Notes under the pieces: model-generated
The model's input: the letters and a program-made list of their open reading frames with translations, nothing else
Database searches by the model: none
What the model was told of the DNA's origin: nothing
Position numbers and translations under genes: made by a program
In this document: piece by piece, positions 16,788-27,649 of the stretch
How the letters are laid out: each line of letters opens with the position of its first letter
Numbering within the stretch: the stretch's first letter is position 1
From: Leptotrichia sp. oral taxon 847
GTDB taxonomy: Bacteria > Fusobacteriota > Fusobacteriia > Fusobacteriales > Leptotrichiaceae
NCBI RefSeq assembly: GCF_001553645.1
Contig: NZ_CP014231.1
Coordinates: 1,612,001 to 1,676,000, forward strand
Direction: 5' to 3'
Length of the DNA stretch: 64,000 bases

Positions 16788-18293
16788 TTGAAAATTAAAC
16801 CAGAAGAGGTAAGTAAAATAATTCGTAGCGAAATAGAAAATTACAAAAATAAAATTGATATCTCCAACACTGGAACAGTTCTGGAAGTTGGAGATGGAAT
16901 TGCTAGAATTTATGGATTAAGTGATGCTATGTCTGGGGAACTGCTAGAATTTGAAAATGGCGCAACCGGAATGGCTTTAAATTTGGAAGAAAGTAACATC
17001 GGAGCAGTTATTTTTGGAGAAACAGTTGGGATTAAAGAAGGAAGCTTGGTAAAAGGAACAGGAAAAGTTGCACAAGTGCCAGCTGGAGAAGAATTACTTG
17101 GAAGAGTTGTAGATGCATTGGGAAATGCTATTGACGGAAAAGGTGAAATAAAAGCTAGTAAATATATGCCAATAGAAAGACAGGCTTCTGGAATAATAGC
17201 GAGAAAACCTGTAAGTGAACCGCTACAAACTGGGATAAAAGCAATTGACGGAATGTTTCCAATTGGAAAGGGACAAAGGGAACTTATAATTGGAGATAGA
17301 CAAACTGGAAAAACTGCAATAGCAATTGACGCAATAATAAATCAAAAAGAAAATGACACAATTTGTATTTATGTTGCAATTGGACAAAAAAGATCGACAG
17401 TTGCACAAATTTATAGAAAATTAGAGGAAACAGGAGCTCTTGATTACACTATAATTGTGGCGGCAACAGCGTCAGAATCTGCACCGCTTCAATATTTGGC
17501 ACCATATGCGGGAGTGGCAATGGGAGAATATTTTATGGATAATGGAAAAAGTGTTTTGATAATTTATGACGACTTGTCTAAACACGCTGTCGCTTATCGT
17601 GAAATGTCCTTACTGCTTAAAAGACCACCAGGAAGAGAAGCTTTCCCTGGAGATGTATTCTATTTGCACTCAAGACTTCTTGAAAGAGCTGCAAAATTAA
17701 GTGATAAATTGGGTGGTGGCTCAATTACGGCGCTACCGATTATTGAAACAAAAGCTGGAGATATTTCGGCGTATATTCCAACAAATGTAATTTCGATTAC
17801 AGATGGACAGATTTTCTTGGAAACTGATTTATTTAATTCAGGATTTAGACCAGCAATAAATGCGGGAGTTTCTGTATCAAGGGTCGGTGGATCAGCACAA
17901 ATAAAAGCGATGAAACAAGTTGCTTCAAAAGTAAAATTGGAACTTGCACAATATAATGAGTTACTTGCGTTTACACAATTTGGTTCAGATTTGGACAAAG
18001 CGACAAGAGACCAGTTGAATCGTGGTTCTAAAATTATGGAAGTGCTAAAACAAGGGCAGTATAGTCCATATAAAGTGGAAGAACAGGTAATTTCATTTTA
18101 CTGTGTAACAAATGGATTTTTTGACGATGTTCCAACGGAAAAAGTTCGACAGTTTGAAAGAGAATTAATTGATGCACTTTCAAGCAAAACGATTATTTTG
18201 AAACAGATTTTGGAGAAAAAACAGATTGATGATGAAATTAAAAATTCTTTAAATGACTTTATTCAAGACTTTAAAGAAGAGTATGTCTGGTAA
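16788..18293 (+). CDS. atpA: F0F1 ATP synthase subunit alpha
   Basis: Regulatory, nucleotide-binding F1 subunit, about 501 residues. Walker A ([13 protein letters not shown]), Walker B-like ([11 protein letters not shown]), the catalytic-site arginine region ([17 protein letters not shown]) and the C-terminal helical domain are all present. The start is read as TTG at 16788: GGAGGTG at 16775-16781 is an ideal ribosome site for it and the product then begins MKIKPEE like other AtpA proteins. The ATG at 16773 would place the start inside its own ribosome site. Confidence 0.95.
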   Translation: MKIKPEEVSKIIRSEIENYKNKIDISNTGTVLEVGDGIARIYGLSDAMSGELLEFENGATGMALNLEESNIGAVIFGETVGIKEGSLVKGTGKVAQVPAGEELLGRVVDALGNAIDGKGEIKASKYMPIERQASGIIARKPVSEPLQTGIKAIDGMFPIGKGQRELIIGDRQTGKTAIAIDAIINQKENDTICIYVAIGQKRSTVAQIYRKLEETGALDYTIIVAATASESAPLQYLAPYAGVAMGEYFMDNGKSVLIIYDDLSKHAVAYREMSLLLKRPPGREAFPGDVFYLHSRLLERAAKLSDKLGGGSITALPIIETKAGDISAYIPTNVISITDGQIFLETDLFNSGFRPAINAGVSVSRVGGSAQIKAMKQVASKVKLELAQYNELLAFTQFGSDLDKATRDQLNRGSKIMEVLKQGQYSPYKVEEQVISFYCVTNGFFDDVPTEKVRQFERELIDALSSKTIILKQILEKKQIDDEIKNSLNDFIQDFKEEYVW

Positions 18294-18307
18294 GTAGGTG
18301 AAAAAAT

Positions 18308-19168
18308 ATGGCTGCAAATATGAAAGAAATAAAAGAGAGAATTGACAGTGTAAAAAATACAAGTCAAATCACAAATGCGATGAATATTGTTTCTTCTACA
18401 AAATTTAAAAAATTTCAAGTATTGACGCTAAAATCTCGTAGTTATGCGCAGACACTGGATATAGCGTTTGATAATTTAGTTGCGGGATTAAAAGGTAATA
18501 AATTTGTAATATTCGACGGAAAAGCTCAGGTAAAAAAAGTTGGAATTATTGTTATGACTTCAGATAGAGGACTTTGTGGAAGTTTTAATTCGAATACGCA
18601 TAGAAAGCTTGAGGAAATGAAAAAGAAATTTCAAAAAGAAAATAAAGAAGTTTCCGTGATTACAATTGGAAAAAAAGCGAAAGATTATTGCAAAACGAGA
18701 AATATAGATGTCGACAGTGAATACACACAAATGATACCTGAAACTATGTTTGAAAAAGCAAAAAAAATAAGTGAAGATGTTGTACAGTTTTATTTGGATG
18801 ACTACTATGACGAGGTTTATTTGATTTACTCAAAATTTGTGTCAGCGGTCGAATATAATATTCAGACAGAAAAGTTACTTCCAATTGAAAAAAAGGAAGG
18901 GCTTCCAACAAAAGAGTATATGTTTGACCCGTCGGAAGATGAAGTGCTAAATGCGTTTATTCCACAAGTTTTAAACATAAAATTGTATCAGGCCCTTTTG
19001 GAAAATTCTGCAAGTGAACATTCAGCCAGAATGTCAGCAATGAAGCAAGCCAATGACAATGCCTCAGATATGATAAAAAAATTGGAAGTGCAGTACAACA
19101 GAGAACGTCAAGGACTTATAACACAGGAATTAACCGAAATAATCGGAGGTTCATCAGGAGTACAATAA
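18308..19168 (+). CDS. atpG: F0F1 ATP synthase subunit gamma
   Basis: Central rotor shaft, 286 residues. The N-terminal helix MKEIKERIDSVKNTSQITNAM and the C-terminal helix (MKQANDNASDMIKKLEVQYN ... ELTEIIGGSSG) form the coiled coil that turns inside the alpha-beta hexamer; the Rossmann-like middle contains MTSDRGLCGSFN. Ribosome site TAGGTG, 14 bases after atpA. Confidence 0.95.
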   Translation: MAANMKEIKERIDSVKNTSQITNAMNIVSSTKFKKFQVLTLKSRSYAQTLDIAFDNLVAGLKGNKFVIFDGKAQVKKVGIIVMTSDRGLCGSFNSNTHRKLEEMKKKFQKENKEVSVITIGKKAKDYCKTRNIDVDSEYTQMIPETMFEKAKKISEDVVQFYLDDYYDEVYLIYSKFVSAVEYNIQTEKLLPIEKKEGLPTKEYMFDPSEDEVLNAFIPQVLNIKLYQALLENSASEHSARMSAMKQANDNASDMIKKLEVQYNRERQGLITQELTEIIGGSSGVQ

Positions 19169-19207
19169 AAATTAAAATTTATATGACGGAAAGGAGAGCG
19201 ACATTAA

Positions 19208-20608
<1,401 letters not shown>

Positions 20609-20618
20609 AATGTGGAAT

Positions 20619-20643
20619 AGGAGTATTAGTGTGCTCCTTTTTC
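20619..20643 (+). terminator. Intrinsic terminator or attenuator between atpD and atpC
   Basis: An 8-bp stem (AGGAGTAT with GTGCTCCT, two G-T pairs) and a 4-base loop, followed by TTTTTC. It lies within the operon, so it probably trims rather than stops transcription into atpC; epsilon is needed in one copy per enzyme. Termination strength is not known. Confidence 0.6.
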
Positions 20644-20680
20644 GTATTTATAAAATTTTTTAGTTGTTAAAGGAGGGAAA

Positions 20681-21070
20681 ATGGCACAAGAATTTATTTT
20701 AAAAGCAGTAACTCCAGAAGGTCTTGTATTTGAAAAACCTGTTACTTTTGTAAAAGTTAGAACAGAAAATGGAGATATCGGAATTCTTGCCAAACATATA
20801 AATTTTATTTCTCCAATTGGTGCTGGAGAAATGTTAGTCAGAGAAAATGGAAAAGAAGAAGTTACATATTATTTGGAAGGCGGATTTTTAGAAGTGAGAC
20901 AAGATAAAGTTGTAATTTTGGGAGAAACTTTAATTGAGTCGACAAAAGCTGAGGCTGTTAAAAGAGCAAGAAACGCTGCAATTGAAATTGCAAAAAAACA
21001 TAAAATTCAAGAAGAACGGGATATTTTAGGAACTAAAAAACGAATTCAAAGTAATTTGACAAGAAAATAA
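20681..21070 (+). CDS. atpC: F0F1 ATP synthase subunit epsilon
   Basis: 129-residue regulatory rotor subunit. The N-terminal beta sandwich (MAQEFILKAVTPEGLVF ... GDIGILAKHINFISPIG) and the C-terminal helical hairpin rich in Lys/Arg (TKAEAVKRARNAAIEIAKK) are both present. Ribosome site AAAGGAGGG. Last atp subunit; expression may be reduced by the upstream hairpin. Confidence 0.94.
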   Translation: MAQEFILKAVTPEGLVFEKPVTFVKVRTENGDIGILAKHINFISPIGAGEMLVRENGKEEVTYYLEGGFLEVRQDKVVILGETLIESTKAEAVKRARNAAIEIAKKHKIQEERDILGTKKRIQSNLTRK

Positions 21071-21121
21071 ATTTGAGGTAAAATATAAGTGTAAAAAAAA
21101 TTTATGGAAGGCGGTGTCATC

Positions 21122-22126
21122 ATGGTGCAAAAAAATTGTAAAACAAAAAGAACACATTATAGAAATTATGTAAATAAAAAAATTATGATGAATGAAAAAG
21201 CATCAAAAGAATTAAAAAAAGTATTAAAATTTGTTCCATTTGAAATAATAGAGCAAATGATGATAGTAAAATTTTTAAAAAATATTTTTGAAATAAAAAG
21301 AAGTAAAATTTTTTATAGAAATTTTATAAATAAAAAATTGATAGGAAATTTAGGTAAAAAATACAGAAAAATTTTAAGGGAAATTTCTTTTAATTATGAA
21401 GGTATGACAGTTGAGCAAATAAAGAAGAGATATGTTGAAACAGAGATAAATCGTTCAAAATTTGCGATAGGAACAGAATTTGATGGAAATTCCAATCATG
21501 AAGATATTTACTTTGATAAATCACCACTTCCATCATCATATTTTGTAGATGAAATAGTACTTATGCCAAAAAATCCGACAACATTGTTTGCTTATTGGGA
21601 AATTAGGGAAGACACATTTAGAAGATTGTCTAATGATAACGGTATAGTTGATAATATAATTATCAAATTGTTTAAAGATGGACAGGAATACAGAAAAATC
21701 GTAAGACATGAAAGAATTGGATCACACTATATCACAGATGTTGATGTCAACGAAAATTACGAAGTTTCGATTGGATATGAAGATGTCTATGGAAACTTTT
21801 CTGAAGTAGCTCACTCTGTCAAAGTTATTTCGCCAAATGATAAAATATCTGATAATTTAGATTTGTTGTGGGGAACTGTAAAAGAAGACAAAAATACAAA
21901 CCAACTTATAAAATACATAAATGTTCCTGTGATGACACCGGAAAATAGAGAATTTTTGGAACTTTCTGATGAATTTAAAGATGCACAGGATGAATTTGTT
22001 TACGAAATAATAAGAAGATTGAGAAAAGTAGGTTCATCTGAAGTCTTTATTGAAGAAGAAGTAAAAGGAAGAAAAATAACATCAAAACCAGATAGGCTTG
22101 ATATGAGTGGAGCTAGAAGTAGTTAA
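21122..22126 (+). CDS. DUF4912 domain protein
   Basis: 334-residue cytoplasmic protein. The N-terminal region (about 1-125) is basic and helical. The middle (about 140-235) matches DUF4912: YFVDEIVLMPKNPTTLFAYW followed by an Ig-like beta fold (GSHYITDVDVNENYEVSIGY). The C-terminal region is acidic and helical. DUF4912 proteins have no firm role; some occur with glycogen or polysaccharide genes. The ATG at 21122 is preferred over 21104 because GGAAGGCGGTG is its ribosome site. It lies 50 bases after atpC and is probably read from the same transcript; a clear terminator follows. Confidence 0.75.
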   Translation: MVQKNCKTKRTHYRNYVNKKIMMNEKASKELKKVLKFVPFEIIEQMMIVKFLKNIFEIKRSKIFYRNFINKKLIGNLGKKYRKILREISFNYEGMTVEQIKKRYVETEINRSKFAIGTEFDGNSNHEDIYFDKSPLPSSYFVDEIVLMPKNPTTLFAYWEIREDTFRRLSNDNGIVDNIIIKLFKDGQEYRKIVRHERIGSHYITDVDVNENYEVSIGYEDVYGNFSEVAHSVKVISPNDKISDNLDLLWGTVKEDKNTNQLIKYINVPVMTPENREFLELSDEFKDAQDEFVYEIIRRLRKVGSSEVFIEEEVKGRKITSKPDRLDMSGARSS

Positions 22127-22140
22127 GGACAATTAATTTT

Positions 22141-22170
22141 TGAGAGAATAAATGTTCTCTCATTTTTTTT
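22141..22170 (+). terminator. Terminator ending the atp/DUF4912 transcript
   Basis: Perfect 8-bp stem TGAGAGAA / TTCTCTCA with a 6-base loop and an 8-T tail. Confidence 0.9.
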
Positions 22171-22198
22171 CGATTAAATTGTGAATAAAGGAGCAAGT

Positions 22199-22939
22199 AT
22201 GGAAAATCTAGAAAAAATAAACCAATTGAGAAAAATAATAAATGAAAGTAAAAAAATTGTATTTTTTGGTGGCGCAGGAGTTTCTACGGAGTCGGGAATT
22301 CCTGATTTCAGAAGTGCAAATGGAATTTATAGTAAAAAGTTAAATAGGCATTTTTCACCTGAAGAGCTGATTTCACATACCATGTATTTAAGATATCCAA
22401 AGGATTTTTATGATTTTTATAAAAAAAATTTAATTTATAAAGATGCCAAACCTAATTTTGCACACTTTTATTTGGCTAAACTGGAAAAGGAAGGGAAATT
22501 AAGTGCTGTCATAACTCAGAATATTGACTGCTTACATGAGATGGCTGGAAGTAAAAATGTTTTGAAAGTACACGGTACAATTGACAGAAATATTTGTACA
22601 AAATGTGGAAAAGTCTATAATTTGGATGAGTTTTTAAATTTTTGTAAAAAAGAGGAAGTTCCGCATTGTCCTGACTGTGGTGGAGTTATAAAGCCAGATG
22701 TAACTCTTTATGAAGAAGGGTTAAATATGGAAATTTTTTCAGAAGCAATAAGACAAATTTCAAGTGCGGATACTTTAATTATTGGTGGAACATCATTAAT
22801 TGTTTATCCAGCAGTTTCGCTAATTCAATATTTTAAAGGAAAAAATCTTATTTTAATCAATAAGAGCTCAACTGATAAAGATTATTTAGCAAATTTAGTC
22901 ATTCACGACAAAATAGGAGAAGTTTTTAAAAAATTATAA
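22199..22939 (+). CDS. cobB: NAD-dependent protein deacylase, sirtuin family
   Basis: Removes acyl groups from lysine using NAD+. About 246 residues with the NAD loop (GGAGVSTESGIPDFRSANGIY), the catalytic His in VLKVHGTID, TQNIDCLHE, and a zinc module with two Cys pairs (C-T-K-C and C-P-D-C, about residues 128-156). The ATG at 22199 is preferred over GTG 22181 because AAAGGAGC sits ahead of it. Located between the atp operon and the mevalonate genes. Confidence 0.92.
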   Translation: MENLEKINQLRKIINESKKIVFFGGAGVSTESGIPDFRSANGIYSKKLNRHFSPEELISHTMYLRYPKDFYDFYKKNLIYKDAKPNFAHFYLAKLEKEGKLSAVITQNIDCLHEMAGSKNVLKVHGTIDRNICTKCGKVYNLDEFLNFCKKEEVPHCPDCGGVIKPDVTLYEEGLNMEIFSEAIRQISSADTLIIGGTSLIVYPAVSLIQYFKGKNLILINKSSTDKDYLANLVIHDKIGEVFKKL

Positions 22940-22967
22940 TTGACAAAATATATTAAAGTGGTAAAAT
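22940..22967 (+). promoter_or_regulatory. Promoter for the mevalonate-gene cluster
   Basis: Perfect TTGACA (22940-22945), a 16-base spacer and TAAAAT (22962-22967), about 40 bases before the kinase ATG. Confidence 0.75.
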
Positions 22968-23008
22968 AATATAAACATTTTAAATTTTTTAGAAAGTGAA
23001 AATTATAG

Positions 23009-24030
23009 ATGGAAAATGAAAAAATAAGTGTGAAAACTTGTGGGAAACTTTACATCGCTGGAGAATATTCCGTGCTGAAATGTGGAAATAGTGCTATTAT
23101 AAAAAATGTTGATATCTTCATGAGGGCACGAATAAATTTTTCTAAAACTTCAGAATATCATATATTTTCGGATATGTTCGATTATTCAGCTACACTTGAA
23201 TACGATAAAAATTATTTATTAATTCAGAGTACAATAAAAAATGTAAATGATTTTTTGATTTTAAATGGAATCGATCCTGAAGCAATTGACTTAGAAATAA
23301 CAGGAAAAATGGAAAAAAATGGGAAAAAATACGGAATTGGCTCAAGTGGAAGTGTCGTAGTTTTAGTGATAAAAGCTATGTTTGAGCTGTATTGTAAAAA
23401 ATCGGGGGGGAATTTTTTTCAAAAGAGACAATTTTTAAATTGGCAGCTTATACGTTGTTAAAATTGGGAGATAACGGCTCAATGGGAGATTTAGCTTGTA
23501 TTTCTTACGAAAGTATGATATTTTACACATCTTTTGACAGAAAAAAAATTAAAAAATTTATTGACAAAAAAGATTTAAAAAAAATTTTGAAAATGGATTG
23601 GGGGTACAAAATAGAAAAAATAAAATGCGGAATAAAATGTGAATTTTTAGTTGGGTGGACAAAAAAACCGTCAATTTCAACTGAAATGATTAAAATTGTG
23701 AAATCTTCGATAGATGAAAAATTTTTAAATGAGGTTCAAAATATTGTAAATAATTTAAAAGTGGCCATTGTCAATGGAGAAAAAGAAAATATGAAAAAAT
23801 TAATTACAGAAAATGGAAATATTTTAAAAAATTTAAATAAAAATATTTACAGTCCAGAATTGATAAAACTTGTCAAAGCTTCAGAAGGACTTGATGTGTG
23901 CGCCAAAAGTAGCGGTTCAGGAGGTGGCGACTGTGGAATTGCGTTTTCTTTTGACGAGAATGACAGCAGAGAATTAACTAAAAGATGGGAAAAACTAGGA
24001 ATTGAGACGATATTTCTGGAAAAATTGTAA
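23009..24030 (+). pseudogene. mvaK2: Phosphomevalonate kinase, frame broken at a G7 run
   Basis: GHMP-family kinase that phosphorylates 5-phosphomevalonate in isoprenoid synthesis. The first frame (23009-23461) has the start motif CGKLYIAGEYSVL and the GHMP ATP loop YGIGSSGSVVV. The second frame (to 24030) carries KLGDNGSMGDLAC, VGWTKKPS and the C-terminal GSGGGDCGIA loop. The two overlap in the -1 relation at GGGGGGG (23404-23410). Reading one base back there restores a continuous product (S-G-G-E-F-F-S-K-E-T-I-F-K-L-A-A). All catalytic motifs are intact, so this is a recent or phase-variable change, possible -1 slippage on G-GGG-GGG, or a sequencing error. The mevalonate kinase and decarboxylase genes are not in the window. 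Confidence 0.85.
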
Positions 24031-24062
24031 AAAATAGAACAGAGAAAGGAAAAATTTAATTA

Positions 24063-25067
24063 ATGAAGAGAAAAGATGACCACATTAAGTTTTCATTGCA
24101 ATATGAAAGTGATTATAATAGCTTTGACGATGTTCAGTTGGAACACAGTTCGCTGCCAAAATACAATTTGGAAGAAATTGACTTATCAACAACTTTTGCA
24201 GGACACAATTTTAAATTTCCATTTTTTATTAATGCGATGACTGGCGGGAGTGAAGCTGGGAAAAATATTAACCAAAAGTTAGCTAAAATTGCAAATGAAT
24301 GTGAGATTTTACTTGTAACTGGCTCATATAGCGCAGCGCTAAAGAAACCAGACGATAATTCTTTTAAAGTTGTAAGAGAAAATAATAAAAATTTATTACT
24401 TGCGACAAATATTGGAATTGATAAAGATTTTGAAAGTGGACAAATAGCGGTAAATGAATTAAATCCATTATTTTTACAAATTCATGTAAATCTTATGCAA
24501 GAGCTCATAATGCCTGAAGGAAGTCGTAATTTTAACGAGTGGGAAAGTAATTTAAGAAGTTTTGTAAAAAATATAAAAGTGCCGTTAATCTTAAAGGAAG
24601 TCGGCTTTGGAATGGACAATAAAACTATTGAAAAAGCGATAAAGTTGGGAATAAAAACTGTGGATATAAGTGGTCGTGGTGGTACAAACTTTGCCTACAT
24701 CGAAAATATGCGCCGTAAAAATCATTTTGAATATTTGAATGATTGGGGAAAAACAACAGTTCAAGCGCTTTTAGATGCAAAAAAATTTGAAGAAAAAGTT
24801 GAAATTATTGCAAGCGGTGGTGTGCGAAATCCTCTCGATATAATAAAATGCCTTGTCTTAGGTGCAAAAGGTGTCGGAATTTCGGGAACAATTTTGAAAT
24901 TTTTAACTAAATATTCGACAGAAGAAATCATAGAAATTTTAAATAGCTGGAAAAATGAATGTAAAATGATAATGTGCGCTTTAAATGTGAAAAATGTAGA
25001 TGAACTAAAAAATATAAAATATTATTTATACGGAAAAACTATGGAATTTTATAGAAATTTATGCTAA
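24063..25067 (+). CDS. fni: Type 2 isopentenyl-diphosphate delta-isomerase (FMN)
   Basis: Interconverts IPP and DMAPP using reduced FMN. 334 residues in a TIM-barrel. The start motif is RKDDHIKFSLQYE; the phosphate/FMN motifs are NAMTGGS, TGSYSAAL, DISGRGGTNF and ASGGVRNPLDIIKCLVLGAKGVG, the last in two parts typical of the FMN-dependent oxidoreductase barrel. It directly follows phosphomevalonate kinase, matching mevalonate operons in Gram-positive cocci. Ribosome site GAAAGGAAAA. Confidence 0.93.
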   Translation: MKRKDDHIKFSLQYESDYNSFDDVQLEHSSLPKYNLEEIDLSTTFAGHNFKFPFFINAMTGGSEAGKNINQKLAKIANECEILLVTGSYSAALKKPDDNSFKVVRENNKNLLLATNIGIDKDFESGQIAVNELNPLFLQIHVNLMQELIMPEGSRNFNEWESNLRSFVKNIKVPLILKEVGFGMDNKTIEKAIKLGIKTVDISGRGGTNFAYIENMRRKNHFEYLNDWGKTTVQALLDAKKFEEKVEIIASGGVRNPLDIIKCLVLGAKGVGISGTILKFLTKYSTEEIIEILNSWKNECKMIMCALNVKNVDELKNIKYYLYGKTMEFYRNLC

Positions 25068-25077
25068 GGAGTGATTT

Positions 25078-25740
25078 ATGAAAAAAAATTTAATTGTATA
25101 TGATTTTGATAAAACGATTTATAGCGGAGAAACTGGTGTCGATTTTTCGGTATTTTATTTGAAAAAATATCCGTTAAAGTCCATTTTGTTTTTAATTGCT
25201 TATTTTAGATACTTAGTTTTGTATCTTTTGAAAATTGTAAATTTAGCAAAAGTAAAAGAAAAATATTTCAAATTTTTGGAATCTCATACGAAGCAGGAAA
25301 TACAAGATTTGATTGACGAATTTTGGGAAAGCAAAAAAGATGAAATTTATCCATGGGTAAAAGAGGAATTGCAAAAGAATAAAAAAGAAGCTGATTTTGT
25401 CATTGTAACTTCGGCAAGTCCTTTGTTTTTAATCGAAAAATTTTTAATTTCGCTAGGCTTTGACATTGTTTTTGGAACAAAATTCGTGGGAGATAACCAA
25501 AAGAGATTTGTTGCTCAAATTAATGGAAAAAATAATAAAGGTGAAGAAAAAGTAAAAAAATTAAATAGATGGGCAAAAAAAAATAATTATGAGTATGAAA
25601 TAGTTAAATTTTACTCTGACAGTCTTGCTGATAAGCCTTTATACGATATTGCGAAACAAAAGTTTTGGATAAAAAAAGGCAAGATTTCATCTGGAATGCC
25701 AACAAAAAAAACTTTAATTGATAAGTTATTTTGGAATTAA
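25078..25740 (+). CDS. HAD superfamily subfamily IB phosphatase
   Basis: 220-residue phosphatase with HAD motif I DFDKT (Asp9, Asp11), motif II Ser/Thr in VTSASP and motif IV near YSDSLADKPL. A hydrophobic stretch (about 36-56) in the cap region suggests membrane contact, as in PgpC/SerB-like lipid-phosphate phosphatases. Starting 11 bases after fni, it could act on an isoprenyl or lipid phosphate, but this is only suggested by position. Ribosome site AAGGAG. Confidence 0.8.
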   Translation: MKKNLIVYDFDKTIYSGETGVDFSVFYLKKYPLKSILFLIAYFRYLVLYLLKIVNLAKVKEKYFKFLESHTKQEIQDLIDEFWESKKDEIYPWVKEELQKNKKEADFVIVTSASPLFLIEKFLISLGFDIVFGTKFVGDNQKRFVAQINGKNNKGEEKVKKLNRWAKKNNYEYEIVKFYSDSLADKPLYDIAKQKFWIKKGKISSGMPTKKTLIDKLFWN

Positions 25741-25762
25741 AGAAATAAAAATATAAAAAATA

Positions 25763-25795
25763 AAAAATTGTTCTAATTGTGGAGCAATTTTTTTA
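25763..25795. terminator. Bidirectional terminator between converging units
   Basis: A-rich/T-rich hairpin (AAAAATTGTTC / GAGCAATTTTT, one T-G pair). A-run on one side and T-run on the other let it serve the HAD phosphatase gene on + and perhaps back up alr on -. Confidence 0.7.
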
Positions 25796-25804
25796 TAAAA
25801 AAGT

Positions 25805-25840
25805 AAAAATAAAAAAGGATTAATTTAATAAAATCAATCC
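25805..25840 (-). terminator. Terminator after alr
   Basis: On the minus strand: a 10-bp stem (GGATTGATTT / AAATTAATCC, one G-T pair) with a 4-base loop and a TTTTTTATTTTT tail, just past the alr stop. Confidence 0.8.
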
Positions 25841-25863
25841 CAATTAATCATAAAAATTTCTTT

Positions 25864-26997
25864 TTAATCAATTTTAAAGTTAGTTAAAACATCATCTTGT
25901 ATAGTATTTGCCCATTTCGCTATCTGTCTTAATATTACTTTATTTTTCCAATTTTTCTTATTTCCAACGATCAAGACTTCATCTCCAATTTTTACATTTT
26001 TGATGTCAGTTAAATCTATAAAAATCATATCCATACATATTTCACCCAAAATATTTGCTTTTTTGTCATTTACAAGTACATATGCACAGTTTTTTTTACT
26101 TTCGATTTGTTTCGGAAGCCCATGTGCGTAACCTATTGCGACAATTCCAACTTTTGTATCTCTTTTTAAAATTCCTTTATTTCCATATGAGACTTTTTCG
26201 CCTTTTTTCACTTCTCGTATATTTATAATTTTTGATTTTACTAAAACAGCGCTTTCCAAGCCAACATCGTAAGAAAGTGGTTCCAAACCGTAAATTGCCA
26301 TTCCGACACGGCAAAAGTCATAGTTATATTTTTTTCCGTATTTAAATAGTAACGGACTTGCCTGTAAATGCTTATATTTATATTTTATCTTATTGTCATC
26401 AAAAATTTTTAAGATTTTTTCAAATTTTTTGATTTGTTTTTCTGTTTCAATTTCGTTTTCAGCGTCAGAGATATGAGAAAAAATCGAAACAATATCCAAT
26501 TTTAATTTTTTATTTTTCAAAAAATTATTATTTAGTTTTTTTATTTCTTTTATTATTTCAAAAACTTCATTTTCATCAAATCCAAGCCGATTCATTCCAC
26601 TGTTTATTTTTATGTGAATTTTTAGACAGACATTTTTTTTAAAATTATTCAAAATATTGATATAATCGTAAAATTGCTTTTTACTAAAAATTGTTATTTC
26701 AAATCTATTTTTAATCGCTATTTCTAATTTTTCTGGCTCCACATAATTAAGCGTCATTATATTACAAGTATTTTTTTTCTTTAATTTTTTTAAAATCTCG
26801 CAAACTTTCATAGCTTCTTCAAAATAAGCTACTGCAAAATAGTTACAGTCATTTTTTATTAAAACTGGCAAAATTTTTTCTATTTTAAGTCCGTAGGCGT
26901 CATCTTTTATCACACAAATTATATTTTCATTAATTGAGCGAATCTTTTCTAAATTTTTTTTTATACTGGAGTTATTTATTTTCAAATTAACTAACAT
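25864..26997 (-). CDS. alr: Alanine racemase
   Basis: PLP enzyme making D-alanine for peptidoglycan. 377 residues, Fold III barrel. The PLP lysine is Lys31 in VIKDDAYGLK; the usual family text is VKANAYGHG, so two flanking residues are atypical. GMNRLGF, RVGMAIYGL and the Tyr-bearing SYGNKGILKR segment are present, as is a C-terminal beta domain (CMDMIFIDLTD). Many Asn/Lys codons make it look longer than standard. It overlaps the rdgB stop by one base in the minus operon recA-recX-plsC-rdgB-alr. Confidence 0.92.
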   Translation of the reverse strand: MLVNLKINNSSIKKNLEKIRSINENIICVIKDDAYGLKIEKILPVLIKNDCNYFAVAYFEEAMKVCEILKKLKKKNTCNIMTLNYVEPEKLEIAIKNRFEITIFSKKQFYDYINILNNFKKNVCLKIHIKINSGMNRLGFDENEVFEIIKEIKKLNNNFLKNKKLKLDIVSIFSHISDAENEIETEKQIKKFEKILKIFDDNKIKYKYKHLQASPLLFKYGKKYNYDFCRVGMAIYGLEPLSYDVGLESAVLVKSKIINIREVKKGEKVSYGNKGILKRDTKVGIVAIGYAHGLPKQIESKKNCAYVLVNDKKANILGEICMDMIFIDLTDIKNVKIGDEVLIVGNKKNWKNKVILRQIAKWANTIQDDVLTNFKID

Positions 26998-27593
26998 TAT
27001 TTTTTACTTTCCAAAATTTTTGATTCAATTAATTTTTTAAAGGCTTTCCCCCTATGGCTCACAGCTTTTTTTTCATCAGGTAAAGCAACTCCAAAACTTT
27101 TTTTCAAATCGTACGAATAAAATAGCGGATCATATCCAAATCCACCATCTCCACAATTCTCGAATAGTATTTCTCCGTTGGCTCTGCCGGAAAAAGACTT
27201 GACTTTACCATTTGGAAAAGCAATACTTACAACTGATATAAAATGTGCTGTTCTTTTTTCTTTTGGCACATCTTTTAAATTTTGTAAAAGTTTTTCGTTA
27301 TTTTTTTTATCATTTCCATCTTCTCCAGCGTATCTCGCTGAAAAAATTCCAGGCTCTCCATTTAATGCGTCAACACACAACCCTGAGTCGTCTGAAATTG
27401 TTGTAATTTTTATAAATTTAGAAATTTCAATCGCTTTTTTTTGTGAATTTTCTTTAAAAGTTTTTCCGTCTTCCACTACATCCGGTATTTCAATGTCATC
27501 CAGAATTGACAAAACTTCAAGATTCATTCCTTCGGTCAACTTTTTAAAATCTTTTATTTTTCCTTTATTTTTTGTAGCTAGAAATATTTTCAT
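26997..27593 (-). CDS. rdgB: XTP/dITP diphosphatase (RdgB/HAM1)
   Basis: Removes non-canonical purine triphosphates. About 198 residues with the start motif MKIFLATKNKGKIKDF, TISDDSGLCVDALNGEPGIFSARYAG, GFGYDPLF and AVSHRGKAF, all family signatures. The ATG at 27593 is chosen over the upstream in-frame ATG (27647) because TAGGAGAAAAC precedes it and the protein then starts at the conserved strand. Same operon as recA. Confidence 0.94.
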   Translation of the reverse strand: MKIFLATKNKGKIKDFKKLTEGMNLEVLSILDDIEIPDVVEDGKTFKENSQKKAIEISKFIKITTISDDSGLCVDALNGEPGIFSARYAGEDGNDKKNNEKLLQNLKDVPKEKRTAHFISVVSIAFPNGKVKSFSGRANGEILFENCGDGGFGYDPLFYSYDLKKSFGVALPDEKKAVSHRGKAFKKLIESKILESKK

Positions 27594-27649
27594 TTTGTTT
27601 TCTCCTAAAAACTGCTCTTTATATTTGTAAATTTTTGTGTTTATCAAAT

